Assembly (NCBI RefSeq): GCF_013410035.1
Contig: NZ_JACCBW010000001.1
Location: forward strand, 930,001 to 994,000
Length of the DNA stretch: 64,000 nucleotides
Direction: 5' to 3'
From: Nocardioides cavernae
GTDB taxonomy: Bacteria > Actinomycetota > Actinomycetes > Propionibacteriales > Nocardioidaceae
Program-made: the position numbers and the translations under genes
The notes under the pieces: generated by a model
The model's database searches: none
The model's input: the letters and a program-made list of their open reading frames with translations, nothing else
Told to the model about the DNA's origin: nothing
Shown here: positions 1 through 7,215 of the stretch, piece after piece
Layout: each line of letters begins with the position of its first letter
How positions within the stretch are numbered: the first letter of the stretch is position 1

Positions 1-1281
1 GCCCAGCAGGCGGCTGCCGACCTGGTCGAGGATCCGGCGGCAGTGCTGGCTCTGCTCGATCTGCGTCTTGCCGGCGGCCTGCACCAGCAGCGCGCCGTCG
101 CAGAACGCCGACAGCAGCCCGGCGTCGGTGACCGGGAGCAGCGGCGGGGCGTCGAGGATGACGAAGTAGTCGTGGGACAGGTCGTCGATGAACTGCTTCA
201 TCCGCAGGGAGCCGAGGAGCTCGCTGGGGTTGGGCGGGATGCGGCCCGCGGGCAGCAGGCTGAGGTTGGCCATCGTGCTCTCGATGATGACCTCGCGGAC
301 GTTGACGTCGCCGGCCAGCGCCTGGGTGAGGCCGACGGCGCCGTCGACCTCGAAGGTGGCGGCGATCTGCGGGCGCCGGAGGTCGGCGTCGATCAGCAGG
401 ACCGGCGTGCCCGCCTGCGCCATGAGGCGGGCGATGTTGGCCGAGACCGTCGACTTGCCCTCGCCGGCGAGCGCCGAGGTGACGACGATGCGGCGTGGCT
501 CGTTGTCGACGTCGACGAAGCGCAGGTTGGTGCGCAGCTGGCGGAACGCCTCCGCTGCCCGGCCGAGGTCGCCCTGGACGCCGCGGTGGGCGCGGTCGAG
601 GGCGTCCTCCTTGGGGATGATCCCCAGGACGGCGGCACCGGTGGCCTCCTCGACCGCCTTGGCCGAGCGGATCCGGCGGTCGATCAGGCGCCGTGCGACG
701 AGGACGGCGTAGGCCAGCCCGAGGCCGCCGATCGCGCCCTTCATCGCCGCACTCCGGTAGTTCGGCGTGAACGGCGCCCCCGGCAGCTCCGCGGGCTCGA
801 GGGGGATGATCCGCGTCAGCGGCGCTTCCTTGGGGTTCTCCTCGCCCGTCTCGATCTGCTGCGCGACCACCACGACCGCGCCGACGACGGCGTTCGCGAG
901 GTCGCGGGCCTCCTCGGGGGTGGTGCCGGTGGCGGACACCGTCAGCGCGTTGACGCTGGCGTCGACCGAGCCGCTGAAGCGACCCGCGATCGCGCTCGGG
1001 GGCACGTCGAGGCCGAGGTCCTCCACGACCTGCTCGGCCACGGGCGTGGTCGAGACCAGGAACGCGTAGAGCGTGGCCTTGTCCTCGGCGAGCTGGGAGT
1101 TGCCCTGCTCCTCGCCCGCGGTCGTGGCCTGGCCGACGCGCACGAGCCCCGACGAGGTGGCCGAGTAGAGCACCGGCTCACGCGTCGTCTTGGCGACCAT
1201 GAGGAGGGCGCCGAGGATCGTGCAGCCGATCAGCACCCAGACGTAGGCCCGAGTGAGGCGTACGAAGTCCCCGAACGTCAT
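1..1281 (-). CDS. Wzz/BY-kinase: polysaccharide chain-length and tyrosine autokinase protein (3' end outside window)
   Basis: Membrane protein that in this family controls export and chain length of capsule or exopolysaccharide. The N-terminus has a Wzz-type segment with one helix near residues 13-30, followed by an extracytoplasmic part and a second helix near 180-197. The cytoplasmic half is a BY-kinase: Walker A GEGKST near 273-278, Walker A' LLIDADLRRPQ near 295-305 and Walker B VILDAPP near 374-380. Both Wzz and kinase are on one chain, as is usual in actinobacteria and proteobacteria. The reading frame is open to the left edge, so the C-terminal tyrosine tail is not seen. The start is ATG at 1281. 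The gene diverges from the nucleotidyltransferase gene. Confidence 0.93.
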   Translation of the reverse strand, partial: MTFGDFVRLTRAYVWVLIGCTILGALLMVAKTTREPVLYSATSSGLVRVGQATTAGEEQGNSQLAEDKATLYAFLVSTTPVAEQVVEDLGLDVPPSAIAGRFSGSVDASVNALTVSATGTTPEEARDLANAVVGAVVVVAQQIETGEENPKEAPLTRIIPLEPAELPGAPFTPNYRSAAMKGAIGGLGLAYAVLVARRLIDRRIRSAKAVEEATGAAVLGIIPKEDALDRAHRGVQGDLGRAAEAFRQLRTNLRFVDVDNEPRRIVVTSALAGEGKSTVSANIARLMAQAGTPVLLIDADLRRPQIAATFEVDGAVGLTQALAGDVNVREVIIESTMANLSLLPAGRIPPNPSELLGSLRMKQFIDDLSHDYFVILDAPPLLPVTDAGLLSAFCDGALLVQAAGKTQIEQSQHCRRILDQVGSRLLG

Positions 1282-1353
1282 GACCGCCACTCTAGAGCGT
1301 CGACGCGGGCCGACCGGGCGAAAGCGGAACACCGCGGCTGGCACGATGGACTC

Positions 1354-2211
1354 GTGAGCGAGCACGAGGAGGGGCGTACGGCGCCGATCGCCGCGCGTGT
1401 CCACCTCGCGCACGCCGTGGTGCAGAAGCTCGCCGACGACCGCTCGATCGACGTCCTCCACCTGAAGGGGCCCGCGGTCCTGCCGGGCCTGCGCGCCGAG
1501 GGGCGGCAGTCCAGCGACGTCGACGTCCTGGTCCGGCCCAGCCACCTCGAACGCCTCGTGGAGGCGCTGGAGTCGATCGGCTTCGAGCAGCGCACCGACT
1601 TCTCGACCGGCTCGGTCTTCGCGCACGCGGCCAACTGGTGGCACGACGACTGGGGCTGGGTGGACGTGCACACCCACTGGCCGGGTGTCTCGATCGACGC
1701 CGAGCAGGCCTTCGACGTCCTCGCCCGCACGAGCGCCCCGCGCCAGATCGCCCACTGGGACTGCCCGGTGCCCGACCGCACGGCGCAGCGGCTCATCCTC
1801 GTCCTGCACTCGGCGCGGTCCGGCGGCACGACGGACCTCGACCACGCCTGGCTCGGTGCGGACCCCGAGGAGCAGGCCGAGGTGCGCGCGCTCGCCAAGG
1901 AACTCGACGCCGAGGTCGCCCTCGCCGCCGGGATCGGCGAGCTGGAGCTCCACCGCGGCGCGCCGACCTACCTCCTGTGGCGCTACTTCGCCGAGGGCGG
2001 CAGCCGCCTCGACGAGTGGCGCGCGCGACTGGCCGCGGCGCCGACCGTACGCGCGAAGGCCGAGCTGCTGACGGCGGCGATGCGCGTCAACCAGGACCAC
2101 CTGCGCATGGAGCTGGGCCGGCCGCCGACGCGCGAGGACCTCCGCGAGCGCCAGAAGGTGCGCGTCCGCAAGGCCCTGTCCGAGCTGTCGAGCCGGGTGA
2201 GGCGCTCGTGA
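1354..2211 (+). CDS. Nucleotidyltransferase family protein (PF14907-like)
   Basis: A 285-residue protein of the uncharacterised nucleotidyltransferase family. It has the pattern LHLKGPAV (about 36-43) then SSDVDVLV (about 53-60), where the DVD carries the likely metal-binding aspartates. A tryptophan-rich stretch (NWWHDDWGWVDVHTHW) follows. The start is GTG 1354, the first in-frame start with family similarity. The stop TGA shares one base with the ATG of the PqqD-like gene, so the two are translationally coupled. Family members occur beside HprK-like kinases and PqqD proteins in exopolysaccharide and some RiPP loci, as here. The substrate is unknown. Confidence 0.8.
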   Translation: MSEHEEGRTAPIAARVHLAHAVVQKLADDRSIDVLHLKGPAVLPGLRAEGRQSSDVDVLVRPSHLERLVEALESIGFEQRTDFSTGSVFAHAANWWHDDWGWVDVHTHWPGVSIDAEQAFDVLARTSAPRQIAHWDCPVPDRTAQRLILVLHSARSGGTTDLDHAWLGADPEEQAEVRALAKELDAEVALAAGIGELELHRGAPTYLLWRYFAEGGSRLDEWRARLAAAPTVRAKAELLTAAMRVNQDHLRMELGRPPTREDLRERQKVRVRKALSELSSRVRRS

Positions 2212-2492
2212 TGCGCTACCGGATCGCCGACGACGTCGCGTGGGTCAGCCAGGAGGACCTCGACGGCGGTGACGTGCCGACCGCCTACCTCACCCGCGTG
2301 CCGCGCGGCATGCCGATCCTGCTCGAGGGGTCGGGGTGCGTGGTCTGGCTGGCGCTCGCCGACGGCGGCACCCTCGAGGAGGTCACCGAGTCCGCGGCGG
2401 CCATGACCGGCGCGAACGTCGAGGAGATCAGGGACGACGTGGCCGACCTCGTGGACCAGCTCGTCGTGATCGGCGTCGTGCGAGAGGAGTGA
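2211..2492 (+). CDS. PqqD family protein (RRE-like)
   Basis: A 93-residue protein with the winged-helix PqqD fold pattern: an N-terminal beta region (RYRIADDVAWVSQE), then VVWLALADGGTLEEV and a C-terminal helix ending in LVVIGVV. PqqD-like domains bind leader peptides in RiPP pathways, but many stand-alone copies accompany exopolysaccharide genes. Its ATG overlaps the stop of the nucleotidyltransferase gene. Its last 65 bases overlap the 3' end of the convergent VanZ-like gene. A second PqqD-like domain is fused to the HprK-like kinase just downstream. No precursor peptide or cyclase is visible nearby, so a RiPP role is not supported. Confidence 0.75.
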   Translation: MRYRIADDVAWVSQEDLDGGDVPTAYLTRVPRGMPILLEGSGCVVWLALADGGTLEEVTESAAAMTGANVEEIRDDVADLVDQLVVIGVVREE

Positions 2493-2886
2493 CGGCCAGG
2501 GCGCCGATCGTGGCGCCGAGCGTGTTGGCCGCGACGTCGACCCACGTGCCCTCGCGGGCGAGCCAGAGCGCCTGCACGACCTCGATCGCGGTCGACCCCA
2601 GCGCGGCGGCGAGCGCCGCCCACCACCACGGCCGTACGACCAGGAGCACGACCAGCGCGCCCAGCGGGACGAACAGCACGACGTTGAGCAGGGTGCCGTA
2701 GTCGTCCGGGGACACCCAGTCCGGCGCGATCGGCCAGGTGAAGCGGAACCGCACGTAGAGGGCGACCGTCAGGCGGTTGAGCGCCCACCCCCACGGCCCG
2801 GCCACGAGGATCGCGAGACCCACGAGGTAGGCGGCCGCGACCCCGACCAGCACCCGACGCTCGCGCAGCCAGCCCACGGCGCTCAC
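2428..2886 (-). CDS. VanZ-like membrane protein
   Basis: A 152-residue protein with about four hydrophobic helices: VLVGVAAAYLVGLAILVAGP, a central TLLNVVLFVPLGALVVLLVV segment, WWWAALAAALGSTAIEVVQ and VDVAANTLGATIGALAVTP. The patterns NVVLFVPLG, STAIEVVQ and VDVAANTLGA are typical of VanZ/phosphotransbutyrylase-like membrane proteins. The GTG at 2886 is chosen because it lies just ahead of the first helix; longer readings would run through the inverted repeat at 2913-2981. The C-terminal tail is arginine-rich and overlaps the PqqD-like gene on the other strand. The function is unknown, although some family members affect teicoplanin resistance. Confidence 0.78.
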   Translation of the reverse strand: MSAVGWLRERRVLVGVAAAYLVGLAILVAGPWGWALNRLTVALYVRFRFTWPIAPDWVSPDDYGTLLNVVLFVPLGALVVLLVVRPWWWAALAAALGSTAIEVVQALWLAREGTWVDVAANTLGATIGALAVTPLARRRSRRAGPRGRPRRP

Positions 2887-2912
2887 TCTAGGTGGCGCGC
2901 GTGGCGCCGAAG

Positions 2913-2981
2913 CCGCACACGTGTCCGAGAACCTGCCCTCAGTCCGTCGGACGAAGGGCGAGAACTCGGACACGTGTGCGG
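2913..2981. repeat. 69-bp imperfect palindrome with perfect 17-bp arms
   Basis: The arms CCGCACACGTGTCCGAG (2913-2929) and CTCGGACACGTGTGCGG (2965-2981) are exact reverse complements. Weaker inner pairings (GCCCT with AGGGC, GTCC with GGAC) continue toward the centre. It lies between the divergent VanZ-like and HprK-like genes. It may be a bidirectional operator, a transcript hairpin or a dispersed intergenic repeat; the sequence alone does not decide. Confidence 0.85.
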
Positions 2982-3007
2982 GGCGCGATCCATCTAGGGT
3001 GGTGGCC

Positions 3008-4078
3008 GTGAGCCCCGAGGCAGCGGATGCAGTGGTGGCGGACGCAGTGGTGGTGGAGGCGATGGGGGTCCCGGTGGGGATCCCGGTCACCGGCAGCACC
3101 GCCGAGCGCCTGCGCCGCCAGTGGAGCCGTGCGCTCACCGAGCGCGACGCAGCGACCGTGGTCGACCTCGACGGCCTCGACCCGGGCGACGCGGTCGCCC
3201 ACGACTACGCCGTCACCTCGCGCGTGACCCTGGCCGCCCTCGACGCGACCGCCGGGCAGCGCATCAACCTGCACGCCGGGGCGGTCGCCGACGACGAGGG
3301 TCGCGCGCTGGCGCTGGTCGGGGCCTCCGGGTCGGGCAAGACCACCGCGGTGCACCGCCTCGCCCGTCGCCTCGGCTACCTCTCCGACGAGACCACGTCG
3401 ATCGACGAGCGCCTCGTCGTGCACCCCCACGCCAAGCCGCTGTCGGTCATCGACGACCCCGACGTGCCACTCGTCAAGCAGTCCCTCTCGCCGGACGACC
3501 TCGACCTCGTGCGGCCCCCGGCGACGTCGTACCTCCACCGACTCGTCCTCCTGCACCGCGGCGACGGCGAGACCGGGCTCGTGCCGCTCGCCCCGGCGCA
3601 CGCGATCGCCGAGATGGTGGCGCAGACGTCGTCGCTCGTCCAGCTCCAGCACCCGATGCTGCGCCTCGCCGACACGATCGACGCCTGCGGCGGCGTGTGG
3701 GGGCTGCACTACGACGAGTTCGAGCACTGGATCGACGCGCTCGTCGACCTGCTCGACACCGAGGGGCAGCCGCCGCTCCCCCGGCTGCACCACCCCGGCA
3801 CCGACACCGTCGAGGCGGCGGCCGGTGCCTGGTCCAGGGCGCCGTGGCGCGACGCGGTGGAGTACGACGACGAGCTGGTGCTCATGGTCGGCTCCCGCGT
3901 CCACGTCCTCGCGGGCCTCGGCATCGTCCTGTGGCTCGCGCTCGAGACCCCCTGCACGCTCGACGAGCTCGTCGAGGAGGTGCGTGAGCTGTGGGGCGAG
4001 CACCCCGACGCCGTCACGCTCGTCACCGGGGCGCTGGAGCTCATGGCCGACGAGGGGATGCTCCGCCCGCCGGGGTAG
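3008..4078 (+). CDS. HprK-like serine kinase fused to a C-terminal PqqD-like domain
   Basis: A 356-residue protein. Residues about 85-250 carry an HPr-kinase/phosphorylase-like P-loop, GASGSGKTT near 105-113, preceded by INLHAGAV, which is typical of HprK-related kinases of polysaccharide and lasso-peptide loci. Residues about 280-356 form a PqqD-like winged helix (IVLWLALETPCTLDELVEEV). Several in-frame GTG codons exist (2999, 3002, 3008). GTG 3008 is chosen because an earlier GTG at 2921 lies within the inverted repeat. It is followed after 10 bases by an acyl-CoA dehydrogenase gene. The phosphorylated target is unknown; the neighbouring nucleotidyltransferase and PqqD proteins suggest a shared module. 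Confidence 0.8.
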   Translation: MSPEAADAVVADAVVVEAMGVPVGIPVTGSTAERLRRQWSRALTERDAATVVDLDGLDPGDAVAHDYAVTSRVTLAALDATAGQRINLHAGAVADDEGRALALVGASGSGKTTAVHRLARRLGYLSDETTSIDERLVVHPHAKPLSVIDDPDVPLVKQSLSPDDLDLVRPPATSYLHRLVLLHRGDGETGLVPLAPAHAIAEMVAQTSSLVQLQHPMLRLADTIDACGGVWGLHYDEFEHWIDALVDLLDTEGQPPLPRLHHPGTDTVEAAAGAWSRAPWRDAVEYDDELVLMVGSRVHVLAGLGIVLWLALETPCTLDELVEEVRELWGEHPDAVTLVTGALELMADEGMLRPPG

Positions 4079-4088
4079 CGTCCGTTCC

Positions 4089-5264
4089 ATGACCGCTCGC
4101 CGCCAGCTCCCCACCGACGAGGCCCGCGACCTCCTCGCGCTGACCCGTGAGATCTGCACCAAGGAGCTCGCGCCGCGCTCGGCCGAGGCGGAGGCCACCG
4201 AGACCTTCCCGCGCGACGTCTTCCGGATGCTCGGCCAGGCAGGGCTCATGTCCCTGCCCTACCCCGAGGAGCACGGCGGCGGCGACCAGCCCTACGAGGT
4301 CTACCTCCAGGTGCTCGAGGAGATCGCCTCCGTCTGGTCGTCCGTGGGCGTCGGCGTCTCCGTGCACGCCCTGTCGTGCTTCGGGCTGGCCTACTACGGC
4401 ACCGACGAGCAGCGGGCCGAGTGGCTGCCCGACATGCTCTCCGGCGACCTGCTCGGGGCCTACTGCCTCTCCGAGCCGCACGCGGGCTCCGACCCCGCGG
4501 CCATGCGTACGACCGCGAGGCGCGACGGCGACTCCTACGTCCTGACCGGGGCGAAGGCGTGGACCACCCACGGCGGTCACGCCGACTTCTACAAGGTGAT
4601 GGCTCGCACCTCCGAGGACGCTGGTGCATCTCGGGGGGCGGGCATCTCCTGCTTCCTCGTGCCCGCCGACGCCGACGGCCTCTCCGCCGACCCGCCGGAG
4701 CGGAAGATGGGCCTCACCGGCTCGGCGACCGCGACGATGCGCTTCGACGGCGTGCGCGTGCCGGTGGAGCGGCGCCTCGGCGAGGAGGGCGAGGGGCTCA
4801 AGATCGCCCTCGCCGGGCTCGACTCCGGCCGTCTCGGGATCGCCGCTGTTGCCGTCGGCCTCGCCCAGGGCGCCCTCGACGCGGCCGTGGCGTACGCCCG
4901 CGAGCGGGAGACCTTCGGCACCAAGATCATCGACCACCAGGGCCTGGCGTTCGTGCTGGCCGACATGGAGGCCGCGATCGTCTCGGCCCGCGCGACGATG
5001 CTCCACGCCGCCCGTCTCCGCGACGCCGGGCTGCCGTTCTCCCGCGAGGCCTCCGTGGCCAAGCTGGTCGCCACCGACAACGCCATGAAGGTCACGACCG
5101 ACGCCGTCCAGGTGCTCGGCGGCTACGGCTACACCCGCGACTTCCCGGTCGAGCGCTACATGCGCGAGGCGAAGGTGATGCAGATCTTCGAGGGCACCAA
5201 CCAGATCCAGCGCATGGTCATCTCCCGCTCGCTGGCCAGGGACAACAACGGCGTGATCGGCTGA
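4089..5264 (+). CDS. Acyl-CoA dehydrogenase
   Basis: A 391-residue FAD enzyme that makes the 2,3-double bond in acyl-CoA and passes electrons to ETF. It has the usual order: helical N-terminus, flavin-binding LSEPHAGSDPAAM, middle beta domain (GAKAWTTHGG), and C-terminal helices with VLGGYGYTRDFPVERYMREAK. MQIFEGTNQIQR carries the catalytic glutamate at the common FEGT position. Length is normal. The start ATG 4089 lies 10 bases after the kinase gene. The gamma-carbonic anhydrase gene follows after 19 bases, so the three may share a transcript. The chain-length preference cannot be told. Confidence 0.93.
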   Translation: MTARRQLPTDEARDLLALTREICTKELAPRSAEAEATETFPRDVFRMLGQAGLMSLPYPEEHGGGDQPYEVYLQVLEEIASVWSSVGVGVSVHALSCFGLAYYGTDEQRAEWLPDMLSGDLLGAYCLSEPHAGSDPAAMRTTARRDGDSYVLTGAKAWTTHGGHADFYKVMARTSEDAGASRGAGISCFLVPADADGLSADPPERKMGLTGSATATMRFDGVRVPVERRLGEEGEGLKIALAGLDSGRLGIAAVAVGLAQGALDAAVAYARERETFGTKIIDHQGLAFVLADMEAAIVSARATMLHAARLRDAGLPFSREASVAKLVATDNAMKVTTDAVQVLGGYGYTRDFPVERYMREAKVMQIFEGTNQIQRMVISRSLARDNNGVIG

Positions 5265-5283
5265 CGACCGGGATGACCGCCGC

Positions 5284-5862
5284 GTGAGCCCGCCCACCGA
5301 CCGGCGCCTGGTCGCTCTCGACGACGAGGTCCCCGAAGTGGACCCGTCGGCCTGGATCGCACCGGGCGCCCACGTCGTCGGAGGCGTACGGCTGGGCCGC
5401 GAGGTCGGGATCTACTACGGCGCCGTGCTGCGGGCCGAGGTCGCGACGATCACGGTGGGCGACGAGAGCAACATCCAGGACAACTGCGTCGTCCACGCCG
5501 GGCTCGAGCACTCGGTGGTGATCGGCTCGCGGGTCACCGTGGGTCACGCCGCAGTCATCCACGGGTGCACCGTCGAGGACGAGGTGCTGGTCGGGATGGG
5601 CGCCACGCTGCTCAACGGCTGCGTCATCGGCACCGGCAGCGTGATCGGGGCGGGCGCGCTCGTGCCCCAGGGCGCTGTCGTTCCACCGGGGTCGTTGGTC
5701 GTCGGAACGCCCGCACGCGTCGTGCGTCCGCTGACCGAGGACGAGCGGTCAGCGATCCGCGCCGGGGCCGAGCACTACGTCGACCTCCTGCCCCGGCACC
5801 GCCGGGCGACCGCGGGTACGGGCGAGGGCGAGACCGGCGACCAGCAGGACCCACACGCCTGA
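5284..5862 (+). CDS. Gamma-class carbonic anhydrase family protein (left-handed beta-helix)
   Basis: A 192-residue hexapeptide-repeat protein. The repeats run from about residue 15 to 150 and contain the three histidines expected to bind the metal in the gamma-carbonic anhydrase/YrdA family: one in NCVVHAG and two in VGHAAVIHGC. A short C-terminal helix (TEDERSAIRAGAEHYVDL) and a loose tail follow. GTG 5284 is used. The last 114 bases overlap the 3' end of the convergent MFS gene; the overlap covers the C-terminal helix and tail, so both reading frames are used. CO2 hydration is inferred from the family only. Confidence 0.88.
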   Translation: MSPPTDRRLVALDDEVPEVDPSAWIAPGAHVVGGVRLGREVGIYYGAVLRAEVATITVGDESNIQDNCVVHAGLEHSVVIGSRVTVGHAAVIHGCTVEDEVLVGMGATLLNGCVIGTGSVIGAGALVPQGAVVPPGSLVVGTPARVVRPLTEDERSAIRAGAEHYVDLLPRHRRATAGTGEGETGDQQDPHA

Positions 5863-7215
5863 CATCACGAGCAGCGCGTTGCGAAATCCTGCCTCCCCCT
5901 GCGCGGGCCCATCGCCGAGCGCCGCCATGAGCACCACGCACACGGCACTGCCGACGGCCATGCCGGTGAAGCGCAGCAGCTGGTTGACCGCGAGCGCGCT
6001 GCTGGTCTCGGACTCCGGCACGTGCGGGATGAGCAGCAGTGGCAACGAGGAGAAGGTGAAGCCGCTGCCGAGGCCACCCACCGCCATGGACGCCGCGAGG
6101 TGCCACAGCTCGTGGTGAGCGGCAGCCATCGCGAGGGTCGACCCGAGGAACATCACGCACCCCGTCGGGAGCAGGACGTGCGGTCGGCGACGGCCGAGCA
6201 GGAGGGCGACCCGGCTGCCGAGCACGCTCGACACCGAGTAGGGCACGAGCAGGAGCGACGCGACCGCCACGCTGCGACCCAGCCCCCACCCGTCGGTGTC
6301 GTCGGCCTGCGCCACGACCATGGCGAGGCTGAGCAGGAAGTACATCCCCACCCCCGCGACGAGGGCCGTCACGTGGGGCGCGAGCACACCCCGGCGGGCG
6401 GCGAGGCGCAGGTCGACCAGCGGCCGATCGCGTCGCAGGGTCCACGGCACCCAGCCGCAGAGGCACGCCGTCCCGGCGGCCGCGAGGACGAGGACGGGCG
6501 CCGAGGACCAGCCCCACGATCCTCCCCGGGTGACGGCCAGCAGCACCGCCAGCAGGCCGACGGACAGCAGGCCCGCACCGCTCCAGTCGAGGCGGCCGGC
6601 TCCCGGCCCCACCCGCGAGGGCAGCACGGTGAGGCACAGCAGCAGGGTGGCGCCGGTCAGCGCCGCACCGATGGCGTACGCGGTGGGCAGCCCGCCGTGG
6701 TCGACGACGAGCCCGGTCAGCGGGTAGCCGAGGCCCACTCCTGCGACCGTGGTCACCGACAGCAGCGCCACGGTCGACGGCATCCGCGGCCCGGGAACCT
6801 CGTCGCGGGCGACGGCGATCGCCACGGGTGTCAGCGCCATGCCGATGCCCTGCAGGGCGCGCCCGGCGCCCATCCAGCCAAAGGACGCGTCCACGGCAGC
6901 GGACCACGCCGACACGGCACACCCGAGGGTCACGAGCGCGAGCGTGACCAGCACGGTCGGGCGCCGCCCGAGCCCACCGCCGAGTCGACCGACCAGCGGC
7001 GTGGCCACCGCCCCGGCCAGCATGGCGGCGGTGACGACCCACTGGGCCGTCGCGAGCCCGGTGCCGTACGCCGCGGCGGCCGCGGGCACGAGCGGCGCAC
7101 CCAGGCTGCTGACCACGGCGGTCACGCAGGTGAGCAGCGCCAGCGTGGCGACCAGCGCCCGCTCCCGGCCGTCACGGCGGGAACGGCGGGGGTCAGCCTG
7201 CCGCGAGCCGCTCAT
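5749..7215 (-). CDS. MFS transporter, DHA2-like drug/metabolite exporter
   Basis: A 488-residue membrane protein with about 14 hydrophobic segments and MFS loop motifs (GRLGGGLGRRPTVLV after helix 2; GAGRALQGIGMALTPVAIAV). The N-terminus is basic (SRRDGRER). The ATG at 7215 overlaps the 3' end of the nhaA gene by 23 bases, so it is the last gene of the operon that begins with the EthD-ligase gene at 12948. Export of an aromatic or fatty acid, or of a toxic intermediate, is plausible from context but not shown. Its 3' end overlaps the carbonic anhydrase gene by 114 bases. Confidence 0.88.
   Translation of the reverse strand: MSGSRQADPRRSRRDGRERALVATLALLTCVTAVVSSLGAPLVPAAAAAYGTGLATAQWVVTAAMLAGAVATPLVGRLGGGLGRRPTVLVTLALVTLGCAVSAWSAAVDASFGWMGAGRALQGIGMALTPVAIAVARDEVPGPRMPSTVALLSVTTVAGVGLGYPLTGLVVDHGGLPTAYAIGAALTGATLLLCLTVLPSRVGPGAGRLDWSGAGLLSVGLLAVLLAVTRGGSWGWSSAPVLVLAAAGTACLCGWVPWTLRRDRPLVDLRLAARRGVLAPHVTALVAGVGMYFLLSLAMVVAQADDTDGWGLGRSVAVASLLLVPYSVSSVLGSRVALLLGRRRPHVLLPTGCVMFLGSTLAMAAAHHELWHLAASMAVGGLGSGFTFSSLPLLLIPHVPESETSSALAVNQLLRFTGMAVGSAVCVVLMAALGDGPAQGEAGFRNALLVMSGVWVLLVAGLALARTRGRPAVPGQEVDVVLGPGADR

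Noticed and set aside
43..2211. A very long open frame on the plus strand across the Wzz/BY-kinase region.
   Set aside because: Only the part from 1354 codes for a recognisable protein. The rest is the mirror of the minus-strand kinase gene, which has clear Walker motifs.
2921..3007. An upstream GTG start for the HprK-like gene.
   Set aside because: It lies inside the inverted repeat and adds a tail with no family similarity; GTG 3008 fits better.
1354..4078. A lasso-peptide or other RiPP cluster.
   Set aside because: PqqD and HprK-like genes are present, but no precursor peptide, cyclase or leader protease is seen.
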